The notes: generated by a model not told the origin, from the letters alone. Shown: positions 54,275-64,000, counted from the stretch's first letter. The stretch is 64,000 nt of DNA from Cellulomonas sp. 73-92 (GCF_001898175.1 NZ_MKTH01000008.1:248001-312000), one strand, 5' to 3'. Numbers and translations: made by a program.

Positions 54275-55006
54275 ATGGGCTGGTACGGCGGGCCGCTGGT
54301 GGGCTTCGACACCGAGACCACGGGCGTCGACGTCGGGACGGACCGGATCGTCACGGCCGCCGTCGTCCGCCGGGACGCCACGGGCACCCACGCACGCACC
54401 TGGCTCGTCGACCCCGGCGTGCCCATCCCCGAGGCCGCCACCGCCGTCCACGGCATCACCACGGAGCAGGCGCGGACCGAGGGGCGGCCGGCGGCCGAGG
54501 CGCTCGACGAGGTCGCGGCGACGCTCGTCGCGGGCTGGCGCGCGGAGGCCCCGGTGGTCGCGTTCAACGCGTGCTACGACCTGTCGCTGCTCGACGCCGA
54601 GCTGCGCCGCCACGGCCTGCCGACCGTCACGCAGCGGCTGGGCCGGTCGGCCGGGGCGGTCATCGACCCGCTCGTCCTCGACCGCGCCCTGGAGCGCTCC
54701 CGGCCCGGCAAGCGCCGGCTGGGCGACCTCTGCGCGGTCTACGGCGTGGCGACGCCGGAGGCGCTGCACGCCGCGCACGTCGACGTCGTCGCGACGCTCG
54801 ACCTGCTGGAGCGGATCGTCGAGCGTTACCCGTACCTGGCCGCCCTCGACCTGGCGACGCTGCAGGCCTACCAGACGCACGCGCACCTGACCTGGGCGGA
54901 GTCGTTCAACGCGTGGCGCGACGAGCACGGCCTGCCGGGACCGGGCGCCGAGCTCGACTGGCCGGTGCGGGTGCCGGTGGCCGTCGCCGCCGGCCGGCCG
55001 ACGTGA
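54275..55006 (+). CDS. DEDD-type 3'-5' exonuclease (DnaQ/epsilon-like)
   Basis: 243 aa from the ATG at 54275 (GAGGGCAGG upstream). The three exonuclease motifs are present: VGFDTETTGVD (Exo I, Asp-Glu), VVAFNACYDLSLLDAEL (Exo II, Asp) and HAAHVDVVATLDLL (Exo III, His and Asp), which makes it DEDDh. A single domain with a C-terminal helical tail; no polymerase or DinG helicase part. Similar stand-alone proteins in Actinobacteria are called 3'-5' exonuclease; substrate unknown. It converges on guaB with a 6-bp gap. Confidence 0.9.
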   Translation: MGWYGGPLVGFDTETTGVDVGTDRIVTAAVVRRDATGTHARTWLVDPGVPIPEAATAVHGITTEQARTEGRPAAEALDEVAATLVAGWRAEAPVVAFNACYDLSLLDAELRRHGLPTVTQRLGRSAGAVIDPLVLDRALERSRPGKRRLGDLCAVYGVATPEALHAAHVDVVATLDLLERIVERYPYLAALDLATLQAYQTHAHLTWAESFNAWRDEHGLPGPGAELDWPVRVPVAVAAGRPT

Positions 55007-55012
55007 CCGGGG

Positions 55013-57244
<2,232 letters not shown>

Positions 57245-57420
57245 CTACGATTCGCCCCCTGAACGGCAGCCTGAGAGGATCATCGGCCGCCCCGGACCGC
57301 CGCGTAAGTGACGTTGGGCGACGGCCCGGCCCTCCCTCGCGACGATATGTCCGGGTCGACCGGGTCGTCACGATTGCCGCTGGGCCATCCGGGTGAATAT
57401 AGGCCCGTTGACCAGGGACA

Positions 57421-58386
57421 TCACCCTCTGTGACTCGAGCCGGCCGTGCTCCGAACGGGTGCACGAACCTGCCCCGTTCCGGTGAGCCCGACCGCGGCGA
57501 GCGCCTCGTGGACCACGCCGGTGATGGTCCGCGCGCGGTGGACCGATCGCCCCAGCGGCAGCTGGTCGGCGGCGGCCTCGGGGAGCATGACGAACTGCGG
57601 CACGTCCGGCCGCTCCGCGGCCAGCCGCTCGACCGACGAGAGGTCGAGGGCGACCGCGTCCGCGACCGTGATCGCCGCTCCGGCGCGCGTCATCGCGACG
57701 AGCTCGACCGTGCGTCGCGGCGGGAGCACGCCGGACACCACGCGGGCGTCGGCGCCCCGCTCGGCCAGCGCGGCCGCCACGACGTGGACGCCGAGCACCC
57801 ACAGCCGCGTCCCCGGCGCGAACACCAGGACGACCGGCTGGCCGCCCACGGCCGGGGGCACCGCGGCCTGGACCGCGACCGCCGCCGCCGAGCCGAGCGC
57901 GAGCGTCGGCGACACGCCCGGCCGCTCGATGACCGTCCGGCGCGCCAGCGCGGCGAACACGGGCTCCACCAGCGTGGACCACCACTGCAGCACGTCGTCG
58001 CCTGGGCGCAGCGTGAGCAGTCGCTGCAGCTCCGCGCCGTCGGCCGCCAGCGCGGCGTCGACGACGGCGTCGGAGGCGACCGGCACGTCCTGCGAGTCGG
58101 GCTCGGGCTCGGTCGCCGCGAACGGACCGAACAGCGCGTCCGGTCGGCTGGAGCGGGCGATCTCGGCCGCCTCGGCGGGCGCCACCCCGTCGATGGTCAT
58201 GCGCCGCATGACGATCAGACGGGCGAGGTCCGCGCTGCCGTAGCGCCGGTGCGCCCCCGCCGCGTGCTCGGACGGGCCGAGGCCGTAGCGCCGGTCCCAC
58301 GTGCGCAGGGTGCCGGGAGCAACGCCGAGCCGCCGGGCGACGGCGGCCACGGTGAGCAGGGGTTCCGAACCCTCCTCACGGTCCAT
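57421..58386 (-). CDS. MerR-family regulator with cobalamin-binding-like domain lacking the B12 motif
   Basis: 321 aa. N-terminal MerR winged helix (LLTVAAVARRLGVAPGTLRTWDRRYGLGPSEHAAGAHRRYGSADLARL), then a helical segment and an alpha/beta domain of the CarH/LitR (B12-binding) type. The DxHxxG/ExHxxG motif that holds cobalamin is not present: the equivalent region reads LWVLGVHVVAAALAERG. So light or B12 sensing is unlikely. It is divergent from the whiB-like gene, a plausible target. The domain assignment of the C-terminal half is from pattern only. Confidence 0.85.
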   Translation of the reverse strand: MDREEGSEPLLTVAAVARRLGVAPGTLRTWDRRYGLGPSEHAAGAHRRYGSADLARLIVMRRMTIDGVAPAEAAEIARSSRPDALFGPFAATEPEPDSQDVPVASDAVVDAALAADGAELQRLLTLRPGDDVLQWWSTLVEPVFAALARRTVIERPGVSPTLALGSAAAVAVQAAVPPAVGGQPVVLVFAPGTRLWVLGVHVVAAALAERGADARVVSGVLPPRRTVELVAMTRAGAAITVADAVALDLSSVERLAAERPDVPQFVMLPEAAADQLPLGRSVHRARTITGVVHEALAAVGLTGTGQVRAPVRSTAGSSHRG

Positions 58387-58530
58387 GGGACCGATTGTGC
58401 CAGCAGATCGTGAATCGGTTCTCTCATGGACCCGCTCCCACGGCGATCATGGCCGTGACCAGCAACAACATGGACGCGCGTCTAGGTCGGCCGTCCAAAT
58501 CGATTCATAGGTGCGGTACAGGCAAGGGTA

Positions 58531-58559
58531 TTGAACAACCGTTGACGCGGTTGTAGCGT
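58531..58559 (+). promoter_or_regulatory. promoter of the whiB-like gene with palindrome in the spacer
   Basis: -35 TTGAAC (58531-58536), 17-bp spacer, -10 TAGCGT (58554-58559), giving a leader of about 90 bases. The spacer contains the perfect inverted repeat CAACCG-TTGACG-CGGTTG (58536-58553), a position used by MerR-type and other repressors. Confidence 0.65.
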
Positions 58560-58656
58560 GACGAGCAACCGTCCGGATCGTCCCGTTCGGGCACCTCGGA
58601 AGGGACGAACCGATCGGGCAGGGGCTGTGGCCCCCGCCCCGACCGAGGAGGTTGCA

Positions 58657-58953
58657 GTGGCCGAGATCTCACGACTGCCGGGGCCGGTGATGGAGCTCTG
58701 GGAGTGGCAGTTCCGAGGCGCCTGCCGGGACGCGGACGAGAACCTGTTCTTCCACCCCGAGGGCGAGCGTGGCGCCGCACGGCGCCGCCGGGCGGAGGCC
58801 GCCAAGGCGATCTGCGCCACGTGCCCCGTCATCCGCGAGTGCCGTGAGCAGTCGCTCGCGGTCCGCGAGCCGTACGGGGTGTGGGGCGGGCTCTCCGAGG
58901 ACGAGCGGGCCGCGATCCTCGCCCAGCGCACCAGCACCCGCCGGGTCGGCTGA
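58657..58953 (+). CDS. whmD: WhiB-family iron-sulfur regulator (WhiB2/WhmD-like)
   Basis: 98 aa from the GTG at 58657, which has GAGGAG six bases upstream; the track start (58558) adds an Arg-rich leader. The four cluster cysteines are GAC, CATC (two) and EC: C-x29-C-x2-C-x5-C, followed by the G[VI]WGG turn (YGVWGGLSEDER). The N-terminal MAEISRLPGPV.ELWEWQ and FFHPEGERG are typical of the WhmD/WhiB2 subgroup, essential for septation in mycobacteria. It binds RNA polymerase sigma factor via the 4Fe-4S form. Monocistronic between its promoter and a strong terminator. Confidence 0.92.
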   Translation: MAEISRLPGPVMELWEWQFRGACRDADENLFFHPEGERGAARRRRAEAAKAICATCPVIRECREQSLAVREPYGVWGGLSEDERAAILAQRTSTRRVG

Positions 58954-58970
58954 CAGCGCCGGAACGACAG

Positions 58971-59004
58971 CGAGGGCCCCCTCCCGTGCGGGAGGGGGCC
59001 CTCG
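58971..59004. terminator. bidirectional terminator between whiB-like gene and groES
   Basis: Perfect 15-bp stem CGAGGGCCCCCTCCC with complement around GTGC, between convergent genes. Confidence 0.88.
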
Positions 59005-59034
59005 AGCTTCTTCGGGCCGCACGGCCCGGAGGCG

Positions 59035-59331
59035 CTACTTGACGACGACCGCCAGGACGTCGCGCGCCGAGAGGATGAGGTACTCCTCGCCGGCGTACTT
59101 CACCTCGGTGCCGCCGTACTTGGAGTAGATGACCTTGTCGCCGACGGCGAGGTCGAGCGGCACGCGGTTGCCCTTGTCGTCGATGCGACCCGGGCCGACG
59201 GCGACGACCTCGCCCTCCTGCGGCTTCTCCTTCGCGCTGTCCGGGATGACGATCCCGAACGCGGTGGTCGTCTCGGCCTCGAGGGCCTTCACGACGATCC
59301 GGTCCTCGAGCGGCTTGATGGAGACCGACAC
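59035..59331 (-). CDS. groES: co-chaperonin GroES
   Basis: 98 aa from the GTG at 59331 (GGGGAGG six bases upstream); the track start is 43 codons upstream in the leader. Contains the mobile loop ([23 protein letters not shown]) with the hydrophobic IVI that docks on GroEL, and [19 protein letters not shown]. Caps the GroEL cavity. No groEL follows: 31 bp past the stop lies a terminator. CIRCE elements and a consensus promoter show HrcA control. Confidence 0.98.
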   Translation of the reverse strand: MSVSIKPLEDRIVVKALEAETTTAFGIVIPDSAKEKPQEGEVVAVGPGRIDDKGNRVPLDLAVGDKVIYSKYGGTEVKYAGEEYLILSARDVLAVVVK

Positions 59332-59425
59332 AGCGGACCTCCCCTTCGCATGTGAGTAGTTCGTACGTCTGCAGGCCGCACCGTCGGGCCGCCGTCGTCG
59401 CGGGTGCCGGGGCCGGTGGGAGCGG

Positions 59426-59452
59426 TTGGCACCCTCGCGGGGAGAGTGCCAG
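59426..59452 (-). promoter_or_regulatory. second CIRCE-like element at the groES transcription start
   Basis: TTGGCACCC-N9-GAGTGCCAG matches CIRCE (TTAGCACTC-N9-GAGTGCTAA) at 14 of 18 arm positions by eye and overlaps the expected +1. Confidence 0.65.
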
Positions 59453-59458
59453 AACCTC

Positions 59459-59487
59459 ACTCTAGGAAGGCGTTAGCACTCGGTCAA
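59459..59487 (-). promoter_or_regulatory. groES promoter
   Basis: On the minus strand -35 TTGACC (59487-59482), 17-bp spacer, -10 TAGAGT (59464-59459): a good vegetative promoter, overlapped by the first CIRCE. Confidence 0.8.
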
Positions 59488-59499
59488 GGCGAGTGCCAA
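59473..59499 (-). promoter_or_regulatory. CIRCE element (HrcA operator)
   Basis: TTAGCACTC-GGTCAAGGC-GAGTGCCAA, 9-9-9 with one mismatch from the perfect inverted repeat. It overlaps the -35 and spacer, so HrcA would block RNA polymerase. Confidence 0.93.
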
Positions 59500-59555
59500 C
59501 GGCGAGCGACGTGCCGCCGCGCCCGGGCGCGCACCACCGTGCGAGGATCACGGCC

Positions 59556-60743
59556 ATGGACGCAGGGGCGCTGAGCCGGCTGCTGGCGCCGGACGGATGG
59601 GCGCTGCTGTCGGCGTTGCCGCCGTACGACGAGGAGCGGGCGCTGGCCCTGGCCACCCGCCTGCACGCCGAGGGCTTCGACCCCGACCTCGTCGCCACCG
59701 CGCTCACCCAGTCACGGCTGCGGGCCAGAGCCCACGCCAAGTTCGGGGACTTCGCCGACGGCATGCTGTTCACGGCCGCGGGCCTGGAGCAGGCGACGCG
59801 CCTCGAGGTGGCCGCGCACCACGCCCGCCGGTACCTCGCCGCCGGCGCCACCACGGTGGCCGACCTGACGTGCGGCATCGGCGCGGATGCGATGGCGTTC
59901 GCCGGCGTGGGGCTGCACGTCGTGGCCGTCGACGCCGACGAGGTGACGGCGGCGATCGCCACGGTCAACCTGCGCCACTTCCCCGAGGCCGTGGTGCGGC
60001 ACGGCGACGGGCTCGCCCTCGACCTCGACGGCATCGACGCCGTCTACGCCGACCCCGCCCGCCGGACCTCGTCGGGCGCCCGCGTGGCGGACCCGGCCGC
60101 CTACGCCCCGCCGCTGGACGCGGTGCTGGCGGTGCGGGCGCGGGTCCCGGCGCTCGGCCTCAAGGTCGGGCCGGGGCTGCCCCACCGCGCGGTGCCCGAC
60201 GACGCCCACGCCCAGTGGGTCTCGGTCGACGGCGAGGTCGTCGAGGCCGGCCTGTGGTTCGGCGCGCTCGCGCCCGAGGGACCGGGCCGCTCGGCGCTCG
60301 TCCTGCGCGGCGGGCGCGCGCACGTGGTCGCCGGCGACACCGGGCGCGCCGAGGTCGGGCCGGTCGGCGCCTACCTCTACGAGCCGGACGGGGCCGTCAT
60401 CCGGGCCGGGCTGGTGCAGCAGGTGGCCGCCGAGGTGCACGGCCGGCTCGTCGACCCGACCATCGCCTACGTGACCGCCGACCTGCTGGTCCCCACCGCC
60501 GCGGCGAGCGCCTACCGCGTCCTCGACGAGATGCCGTTCGCCGTCAAGCGGCTGCGCACCTACCTGCGGGAGCGCGGCGTCGGCCGGCTGACGGTGAAGA
60601 AGCGCGGCACCGCCGTGACGCCCGAGGCGCTGCGCGGCCAGCTCGACCTGCGCGGCGGCGCCGAGGCGACCGTGGTCCTCACGCGCGTCGCCGGCGCCCA
60701 GCGCGTGCTCGTCGTCGAGCCCGTGGCGGCCGGGGAGCCCTGA
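59556..60743 (+). CDS. class I SAM-dependent methyltransferase with THUMP-like C-terminus
   Basis: 395 aa from the ATG at 59556. N-terminal helical part, central Rossmann methyltransferase (VADLTCGIGADAMAFAGVGLHVVAVDADE; YADPARRTSS in the catalytic DPPY-like position) and a C-terminal 'THUMP-like' domain (VKRLRTYLRERGVGRLTVKKRGTAVTPEALRGQL). The family is common next to housekeeping genes in Actinobacteria and probably modifies RNA; the target is unknown. The stop overlaps the next start (TGATG). Confidence 0.88.
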   Translation: MDAGALSRLLAPDGWALLSALPPYDEERALALATRLHAEGFDPDLVATALTQSRLRARAHAKFGDFADGMLFTAAGLEQATRLEVAAHHARRYLAAGATTVADLTCGIGADAMAFAGVGLHVVAVDADEVTAAIATVNLRHFPEAVVRHGDGLALDLDGIDAVYADPARRTSSGARVADPAAYAPPLDAVLAVRARVPALGLKVGPGLPHRAVPDDAHAQWVSVDGEVVEAGLWFGALAPEGPGRSALVLRGGRAHVVAGDTGRAEVGPVGAYLYEPDGAVIRAGLVQQVAAEVHGRLVDPTIAYVTADLLVPTAAASAYRVLDEMPFAVKRLRTYLRERGVGRLTVKKRGTAVTPEALRGQLDLRGGAEATVVLTRVAGAQRVLVVEPVAAGEP

Positions 60744-61897
60744 TGGCCCAGCCGGTGCCGCTGCCCTTCGCCGACTCGCCGCGCTCGAGCGTGGGGCTGG
60801 AGTGGGAGCTCGCCCTGGTCGACGCCGACTCCGGCGAGCTGCGGCAGGCCGCCACGGCGGTGCTCGACGCCGTCCACGCGGACGGTGACGACGACCCGCT
60901 GCGCCCCCAGGTGACGGGCGAGCTGCTGCTCAACACGATCGAGGTGTCGTCGGGCCGGTGCGCGAGCGTCGGCGAGGCCGGCACGGCGCTGCTCGACTGC
61001 CTCGACCGCGTGCGGGCCGTCGCGACGCCGCTGCGGATCGAGCTCATGGGCGGCGGCACTCACCCCTCGGCGAACTGGGCGACGCAGCGCGTGACGGACA
61101 AGCAGCGCTACGCCACGCTCATCGACCGCACCCAGTGGTGGGGCCGCCAGATGCTCATCTACGGCGTGCACGTGCACGTCGGCATCGAGTCGCGCGACAA
61201 GGTGCTGCCGCTGTCGCGCGCGATGCTCACGGTGTTCGGCGTCATCCAGTCGCTGGCCGCGTCGTCGCCGTTCTGGGGTGGGCGCGACACCGGGTACGCG
61301 TCCAACCGCGCGCTGCTGTTCCAGCAGCTGCCGACCGCGGGCCTCCCGCCGCAGCTGGTGACCTGGGGCGAGCTCGAGCAGTACGTCGGCGACATGCTCC
61401 ACGTCGGCGTCATCGACGAGTTCAACGAGCTGCGCTGGGACGTCCGCCCGTCGCCGCGGTTCGGCACGCTGGAGGTGCGGATCGCCGACAGCGCCACGAA
61501 CATCGCCGAGGTCGTCGCGATCTCGGCGCTGACGCACTGCCTCGTCGAGCACTTCACGAGCCTGGCCGACGCCGGCGAGCCCCTCCCGACCCTGCAGCCG
61601 TGGTTCGTCACCGAGAACAAGTGGCGCTCGGCGCGCTACGGCATGGACGCGATCCTCGTCACGGACTCGTCGGGCGCGGAGGAGCTCGTGTCCGAGTCGG
61701 TGGAGCGGTGGCTGGAGACGCTCGCGCCGGTCGCGGCGCGCCTCGGCTGCGCGGGCGAGCTGGAGCAGGTCCGGCTCATCCTGCGCCGGGGCGCCTCCTA
61801 CCAGCGGCAGCGGGCGGTCGCCCGCCGGCACGCGGGCGACCTCGACGCCGTCGTGCGGTCCCTGCTCGACGAGCTGCGTGCCGGCCGGCCGCTGTAG
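60743..61897 (+). CDS. GCS2/YbdK-type carboxylate-amine ligase (glutamate-cysteine ligase family)
   Basis: 384 aa from the ATG at 60743. GCS2 fold with SVGLEWELALVD (metal-binding Glu), VTGELLLNTIEV, GGGTHPSANW and HVHVGIESRDKVLPL. YbdK proteins have weak glutamate-cysteine ligase activity; in Actinobacteria, which use mycothiol and often lack classic GshA, the in vivo role may differ (members include EgtA-like and ergothioneine/coenzyme F420-related ligases). It is coupled to the methyltransferase gene by TGATG. Confidence 0.92.
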   Translation: MAQPVPLPFADSPRSSVGLEWELALVDADSGELRQAATAVLDAVHADGDDDPLRPQVTGELLLNTIEVSSGRCASVGEAGTALLDCLDRVRAVATPLRIELMGGGTHPSANWATQRVTDKQRYATLIDRTQWWGRQMLIYGVHVHVGIESRDKVLPLSRAMLTVFGVIQSLAASSPFWGGRDTGYASNRALLFQQLPTAGLPPQLVTWGELEQYVGDMLHVGVIDEFNELRWDVRPSPRFGTLEVRIADSATNIAEVVAISALTHCLVEHFTSLADAGEPLPTLQPWFVTENKWRSARYGMDAILVTDSSGAEELVSESVERWLETLAPVAARLGCAGELEQVRLILRRGASYQRQRAVARRHAGDLDAVVRSLLDELRAGRPL

Positions 61898-61909
61898 CCG
61901 CCCGCGGCC

Positions 61910-62401
61910 TCAGCCGGCGGCGAGGATGGCGTCGGCCTGCCACAGCGCGAGCGCGAGGCCCTGCTGCATGCCCATCGCCAGCACCTGCTCCATCGCCTCG
62001 ACGCTGGCGAAGGTGGTGGTGATCGTCATCGTCGTGCCGCCGTACGCCTCCGCCATGCGGGCGCTCAGCCGCATCGCGGGCGGCATGCCCGGTGGCGCCT
62101 CGTCGGGCACGTCGCCGAAGCCCTCGTCGAACTCGAGGCCGGTGTGCGGCTCGATGGTCCGGAACCGGAACCACGCCGCGCTCTTCTCGCCCTCGGGGCT
62201 CGTCATGACGTAGCGCGCCGCACCGCCGGGGACGAAGTCGTGCTCGAGGAACGTCGCGGGGTATCCCGGCGGGCCCCACCAGCGCTCGAGCTGGCGCCGG
62301 TCCGCCCACAGCTCCCACACCCGCTCGGGCGGGGCGAACAGCTGGGACGTGATCGCGAGCGTCAGGGCCTGCGGGTCACGGGTGGTGTCGATCACGGCCA
62401 T
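61910..62401 (-). CDS. SRPBCC/AHSA1-domain protein
   Basis: 163 aa, START-like AHSA1 fold: LTLAITSQLFAPPERVWELWADRRQLERWWGPPGYPATF is the family hallmark, followed by GGAARYVMTSPEGE and TMTITTTFASVEAMEQVLAMGMQQGL. Such proteins bind small hydrophobic ligands and are nearly always encoded after an ArsR regulator, as here (24-bp gap). Ligand unknown. Confidence 0.92.
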   Translation of the reverse strand: MAVIDTTRDPQALTLAITSQLFAPPERVWELWADRRQLERWWGPPGYPATFLEHDFVPGGAARYVMTSPEGEKSAAWFRFRTIEPHTGLEFDEGFGDVPDEAPPGMPPAMRLSARMAEAYGGTTMTITTTFASVEAMEQVLAMGMQQGLALALWQADAILAAG

Positions 62402-62425
62402 GGCATGCCTCCTTCGTCGGTCTGT

Positions 62426-62761
62426 TCAGCGGTCGTCGGCGAGGATCGCGTCCATCCGCTCGAGGCGGCCTCGCCAGATCTCCTCGTACTGCCCCAGCAG
62501 CCGGTTGGCCGCACGGACGGTGTCGACGGAGCCGCGGACCAGCTGTTCGCGACCCCTCCGCTCCTTGGTGACGAGCGCGGCGCGCTCGAGCACGGCGACG
62601 TGCTTCTGGACCGCGGCGAAGCTCATGGCGTACCGCGCGGCGAGCGCCGAGACGCTCGCCTCCTGCCGCAGGACGCGCGTGAGGATGTCCCGCCGCGTCG
62701 CGTCCGCCAGCGCGGCGAACAGGCGGTCGACCTCGTCCTGGTTCAGAAGATCTACAACCAC
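62426..62761 (-). CDS. ArsR-family transcriptional repressor
   Basis: 111 aa from the GTG at 62761 (MVVDLLNQDEVDRLFAALADATRRDILTRV); the track start at 63328 is a frame extension. Winged HTH: LADATRRDILTRVLRQEASVSALAARYAMSFAAVQKHVAVLERAALVTKERRGREQLV. No metal-binding CxC is present, so it senses something other than arsenic or heavy metal, like other ArsR proteins paired with SRPBCC partners. A palindrome overlapping the start codon implies autorepression, and the promoter predicts a leaderless mRNA. Confidence 0.92.
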   Translation of the reverse strand: MVVDLLNQDEVDRLFAALADATRRDILTRVLRQEASVSALAARYAMSFAAVQKHVAVLERAALVTKERRGREQLVRGSVDTVRAANRLLGQYEEIWRGRLERMDAILADDR

Positions 62762-62798
62762 AAGGTTGTACGTTAGGTCGGGTTCTCCGCGCCCGCAA
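62753..62798 (-). promoter_or_regulatory. leaderless arsR promoter with operator over the start codon
   Basis: Minus strand: -35 TTGCGG (62798-62793), 17-bp spacer, -10 TAACGT (62775-62770), transcription start near the GTG at 62761. The perfect palindrome TACAACC-N4-GGTTGTA (62753-62770) spans the start region; ACAACC/GGTTGT sites are usual for ArsR proteins paired with SRPBCC genes. Confidence 0.75.
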
Positions 62799-64000
62799 GG
62801 CGTTCGGGCACGACGAGGTCCTCGGCCCATCGCCAGGTAGCCAGGGCCTGGTCGAGCACCGGCACCAAGGCCTCCTCGTCGACCCCGTGGGCGAGCGTGA
62901 CCATCCAGGCTCGGCCTGCGTGGTCGAGGTGCGCCTGGTGCTCGATGCTCGCCTTCCCCACGGTGAATCGCCGACGCCACACCGGCCCCGCCGCGGTGTC
63001 CGCATGGAGCACCGGACCGGCCGGAGATCGCAGCGACCCGAGGGTCGGCCGCGCCGCATCGGCCATACGCTGCCCCGCCGACGCCGTGCCATCGGCGCTC
63101 TCGACGATCAGCGCAGCCTCGGCGGACAGCCTGACGACGGCCTCCGTGCGGCGACCGTCGAGCCGTGCCTCGCCGAGTGCCGGCAGCGCCGGTGCCGACG
63201 CCCCGAACGTCGCCACCGGGCACTCGGGCGGACCCACGGTGACGGTGACGTCCACGGCGAGCGGGTCGGCGGGAAGGTCGGGCCACGCCTCTGGCTCGCG
63301 GGCCGGCCTGCCGGCGTCCTCGATCCATCGCCAGGTGGCCAGCACCGCGTCGACGACGCCGGACATCCAGGACTGGGGGCTCTGCCCGATCACACCGATC
63401 GCGAAGGCCCAGCCACCGTGGTCGACGTGCGTGTCGACGAGGAACGACGTGTCCGTGGTGAGGACGTGCCGCCAGGCCGGCCCTGCGGGCGTGTCGATCG
63501 CGAAGACGTCGCCGTGCGGTTGCCAGCGGTCCGGAACGGCCCTGCGCGTCACCTGGCAGCGTTCGGCTGCGGGCCCGAGGACGTGACCGCCCCGCACCGA
63601 CCCGACCCTCCCGAAGCAGACGACGTTGATCGCCGTGCCGGGCGCCAACCGCAGCTGGGCGTCCGTGCGTGCGCCGTCCGACTGGAGCCGCGCGTCGGGC
63701 TCGGCTGCGCAGGGTGCAGCGAAACGCTCGCCGGGTCGACCGTCGCCGAGCGGGGGGACGACGATCGGGCAGCTGAGCGCGTAGACGTCGGTGGGGAAGG
63801 CCGAGGGCGCCTTCCCGATCCGACCGAAGAGCGGGAACGCCTGTCGAGCCTTCGCGGCGGCCTCGGCGCGGAGCTCCGGCCGGCCGCGCGTCGCGATCCG
63901 CGTCATCTTGGCCCGCAGCATCAGCCGCCCGACCACGTGGAGCGCCGGGAAGACGAGCACGAAGAACACCAGGAGCTTCGCACTGTCGGCGAGCCCCCAG
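62773..64000 (-). CDS. membrane-anchored protein with duplicated domain, unknown function (5' end may lie off the window)
   Basis: 398 aa if it begins at the GTG at 63969, but the frame stays open to base 64000 (reading WGLADSAKLLVFF), so the true start may be outside. An N-terminal hydrophobic stretch (VFFVLVFPALHVVGRLML) is followed by a long soluble part made of two similar halves: about 165-225 (DTPAGPAWRHVL, HVDHGGWAFAI, VVDAVLATWRWIED) and about 325-385 (DTAAGPVWRRRF, HLDHAGRAWMV, VLDQALATWRWAED). No known family recognised. Its stop codon lies inside the arsR promoter. Confidence 0.7.
   Translation of the reverse strand, partial: WGLADSAKLLVFFVLVFPALHVVGRLMLRAKMTRIATRGRPELRAEAAAKARQAFPLFGRIGKAPSAFPTDVYALSCPIVVPPLGDGRPGERFAAPCAAEPDARLQSDGARTDAQLRLAPGTAINVVCFGRVGSVRGGHVLGPAAERCQVTRRAVPDRWQPHGDVFAIDTPAGPAWRHVLTTDTSFLVDTHVDHGGWAFAIGVIGQSPQSWMSGVVDAVLATWRWIEDAGRPAREPEAWPDLPADPLAVDVTVTVGPPECPVATFGASAPALPALGEARLDGRRTEAVVRLSAEAALIVESADGTASAGQRMADAARPTLGSLRSPAGPVLHADTAAGPVWRRRFTVGKASIEHQAHLDHAGRAWMVTLAHGVDEEALVPVLDQALATWRWAEDLVVPERLAGAENPT

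Overview
The window is chromosomal DNA from a very GC-rich actinobacterium, most likely a member of the Micrococcales close to Cellulomonas or Cellulosimicrobium. This rests on GC-saturated third codon positions, many GTG starts, a WhiB-family regulator, actinobacterial families (DUF3017, DUF3817, DUF6350, GuaB3, PspC-type sensor kinases) and a phosphoketolase-Pta-AckA operon. I saw no rRNA, tRNA, CRISPR array, insertion sequence or prophage. It reads as core chromosome with a few lineage-specific modules, and most lines of the ORF track are antisense or frame shadows caused by the base composition.

Layout. 1-5.8 kb: a second, partial sugar ABC ATPase, a ROK repressor, and a complete ChvE/MmsA/MmsB-type sugar ABC operon (minus strand) with a candidate operator cluster upstream. 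6.1-8.7 kb: a DUF167 protein, then mdh and icd. 8.8-11.8 kb: an aquaporin-family channel and a secreted beta-helix protein. 11.8-17.9 kb: a ferredoxin-reductase-like flavoprotein, DUF3017, purH and purN with a ZTP (pfl) riboswitch between the two pur genes, and two membrane proteins. 18-20 kb: sucCD. 20.3-24.9 kb: a methyltransferase, a two-gene HTH/Clp-N module with twin operators, the UvrD/PcrA helicase and a small membrane protein. 25-31.3 kb: a 2,4-dienoyl-CoA-reductase-like flavoenzyme, then a PspC-kinase/response-regulator pair divergent from a PspC/LiaF-like membrane pair. 31.4-33.5 kb: two paralogous two-TM proteins with look-alike terminators, and DUF3817. 33.5-39.7 kb: guaA, a heterodimeric ABC exporter with complementary degenerate ATP sites, and a SURF1-like protein. 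39.8-45.7 kb: xfp-pta-ackA. 45.8-52.8 kb: an aldehyde dehydrogenase and a PTS operon (DeoR regulator, zinc dehydrogenase, mannitol-type EIICB, EIIA, 1-phosphofructokinase, HPr). 53-57.2 kb: guaB3, a DEDD exonuclease, guaB and an atypical response regulator. 57.4-59.5 kb: a MerR-like regulator, a WhiB2/WhmD-like gene and a lone groES with two CIRCE elements. 59.6-64 kb: a THUMP-like methyltransferase, a GCS2/YbdK-type ligase, a SRPBCC/ArsR pair and a duplicated-domain protein running to the window edge.

How the genes fit together. Three themes dominate. Sugar import (two ABC systems plus a PTS) feeds a phosphoketolase route (Xfp-Pta-AckA) and the TCA cycle (Mdh, Icd, SucCD); icd and sucC share an unusual upstream palindrome that could be a common operator. 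Purine synthesis is represented by purN, purH, guaA, guaB and guaB3, with ZTP sensing upstream of purH. Envelope and protein stress is represented by the PspC/LiaF-type two-component locus, the HTH/Clp-N pair and the CIRCE-controlled groES. Several promoters look leaderless (HTH/Clp-N, arsR). Functions are assigned from recognisable motifs and general family knowledge; no database search was possible.
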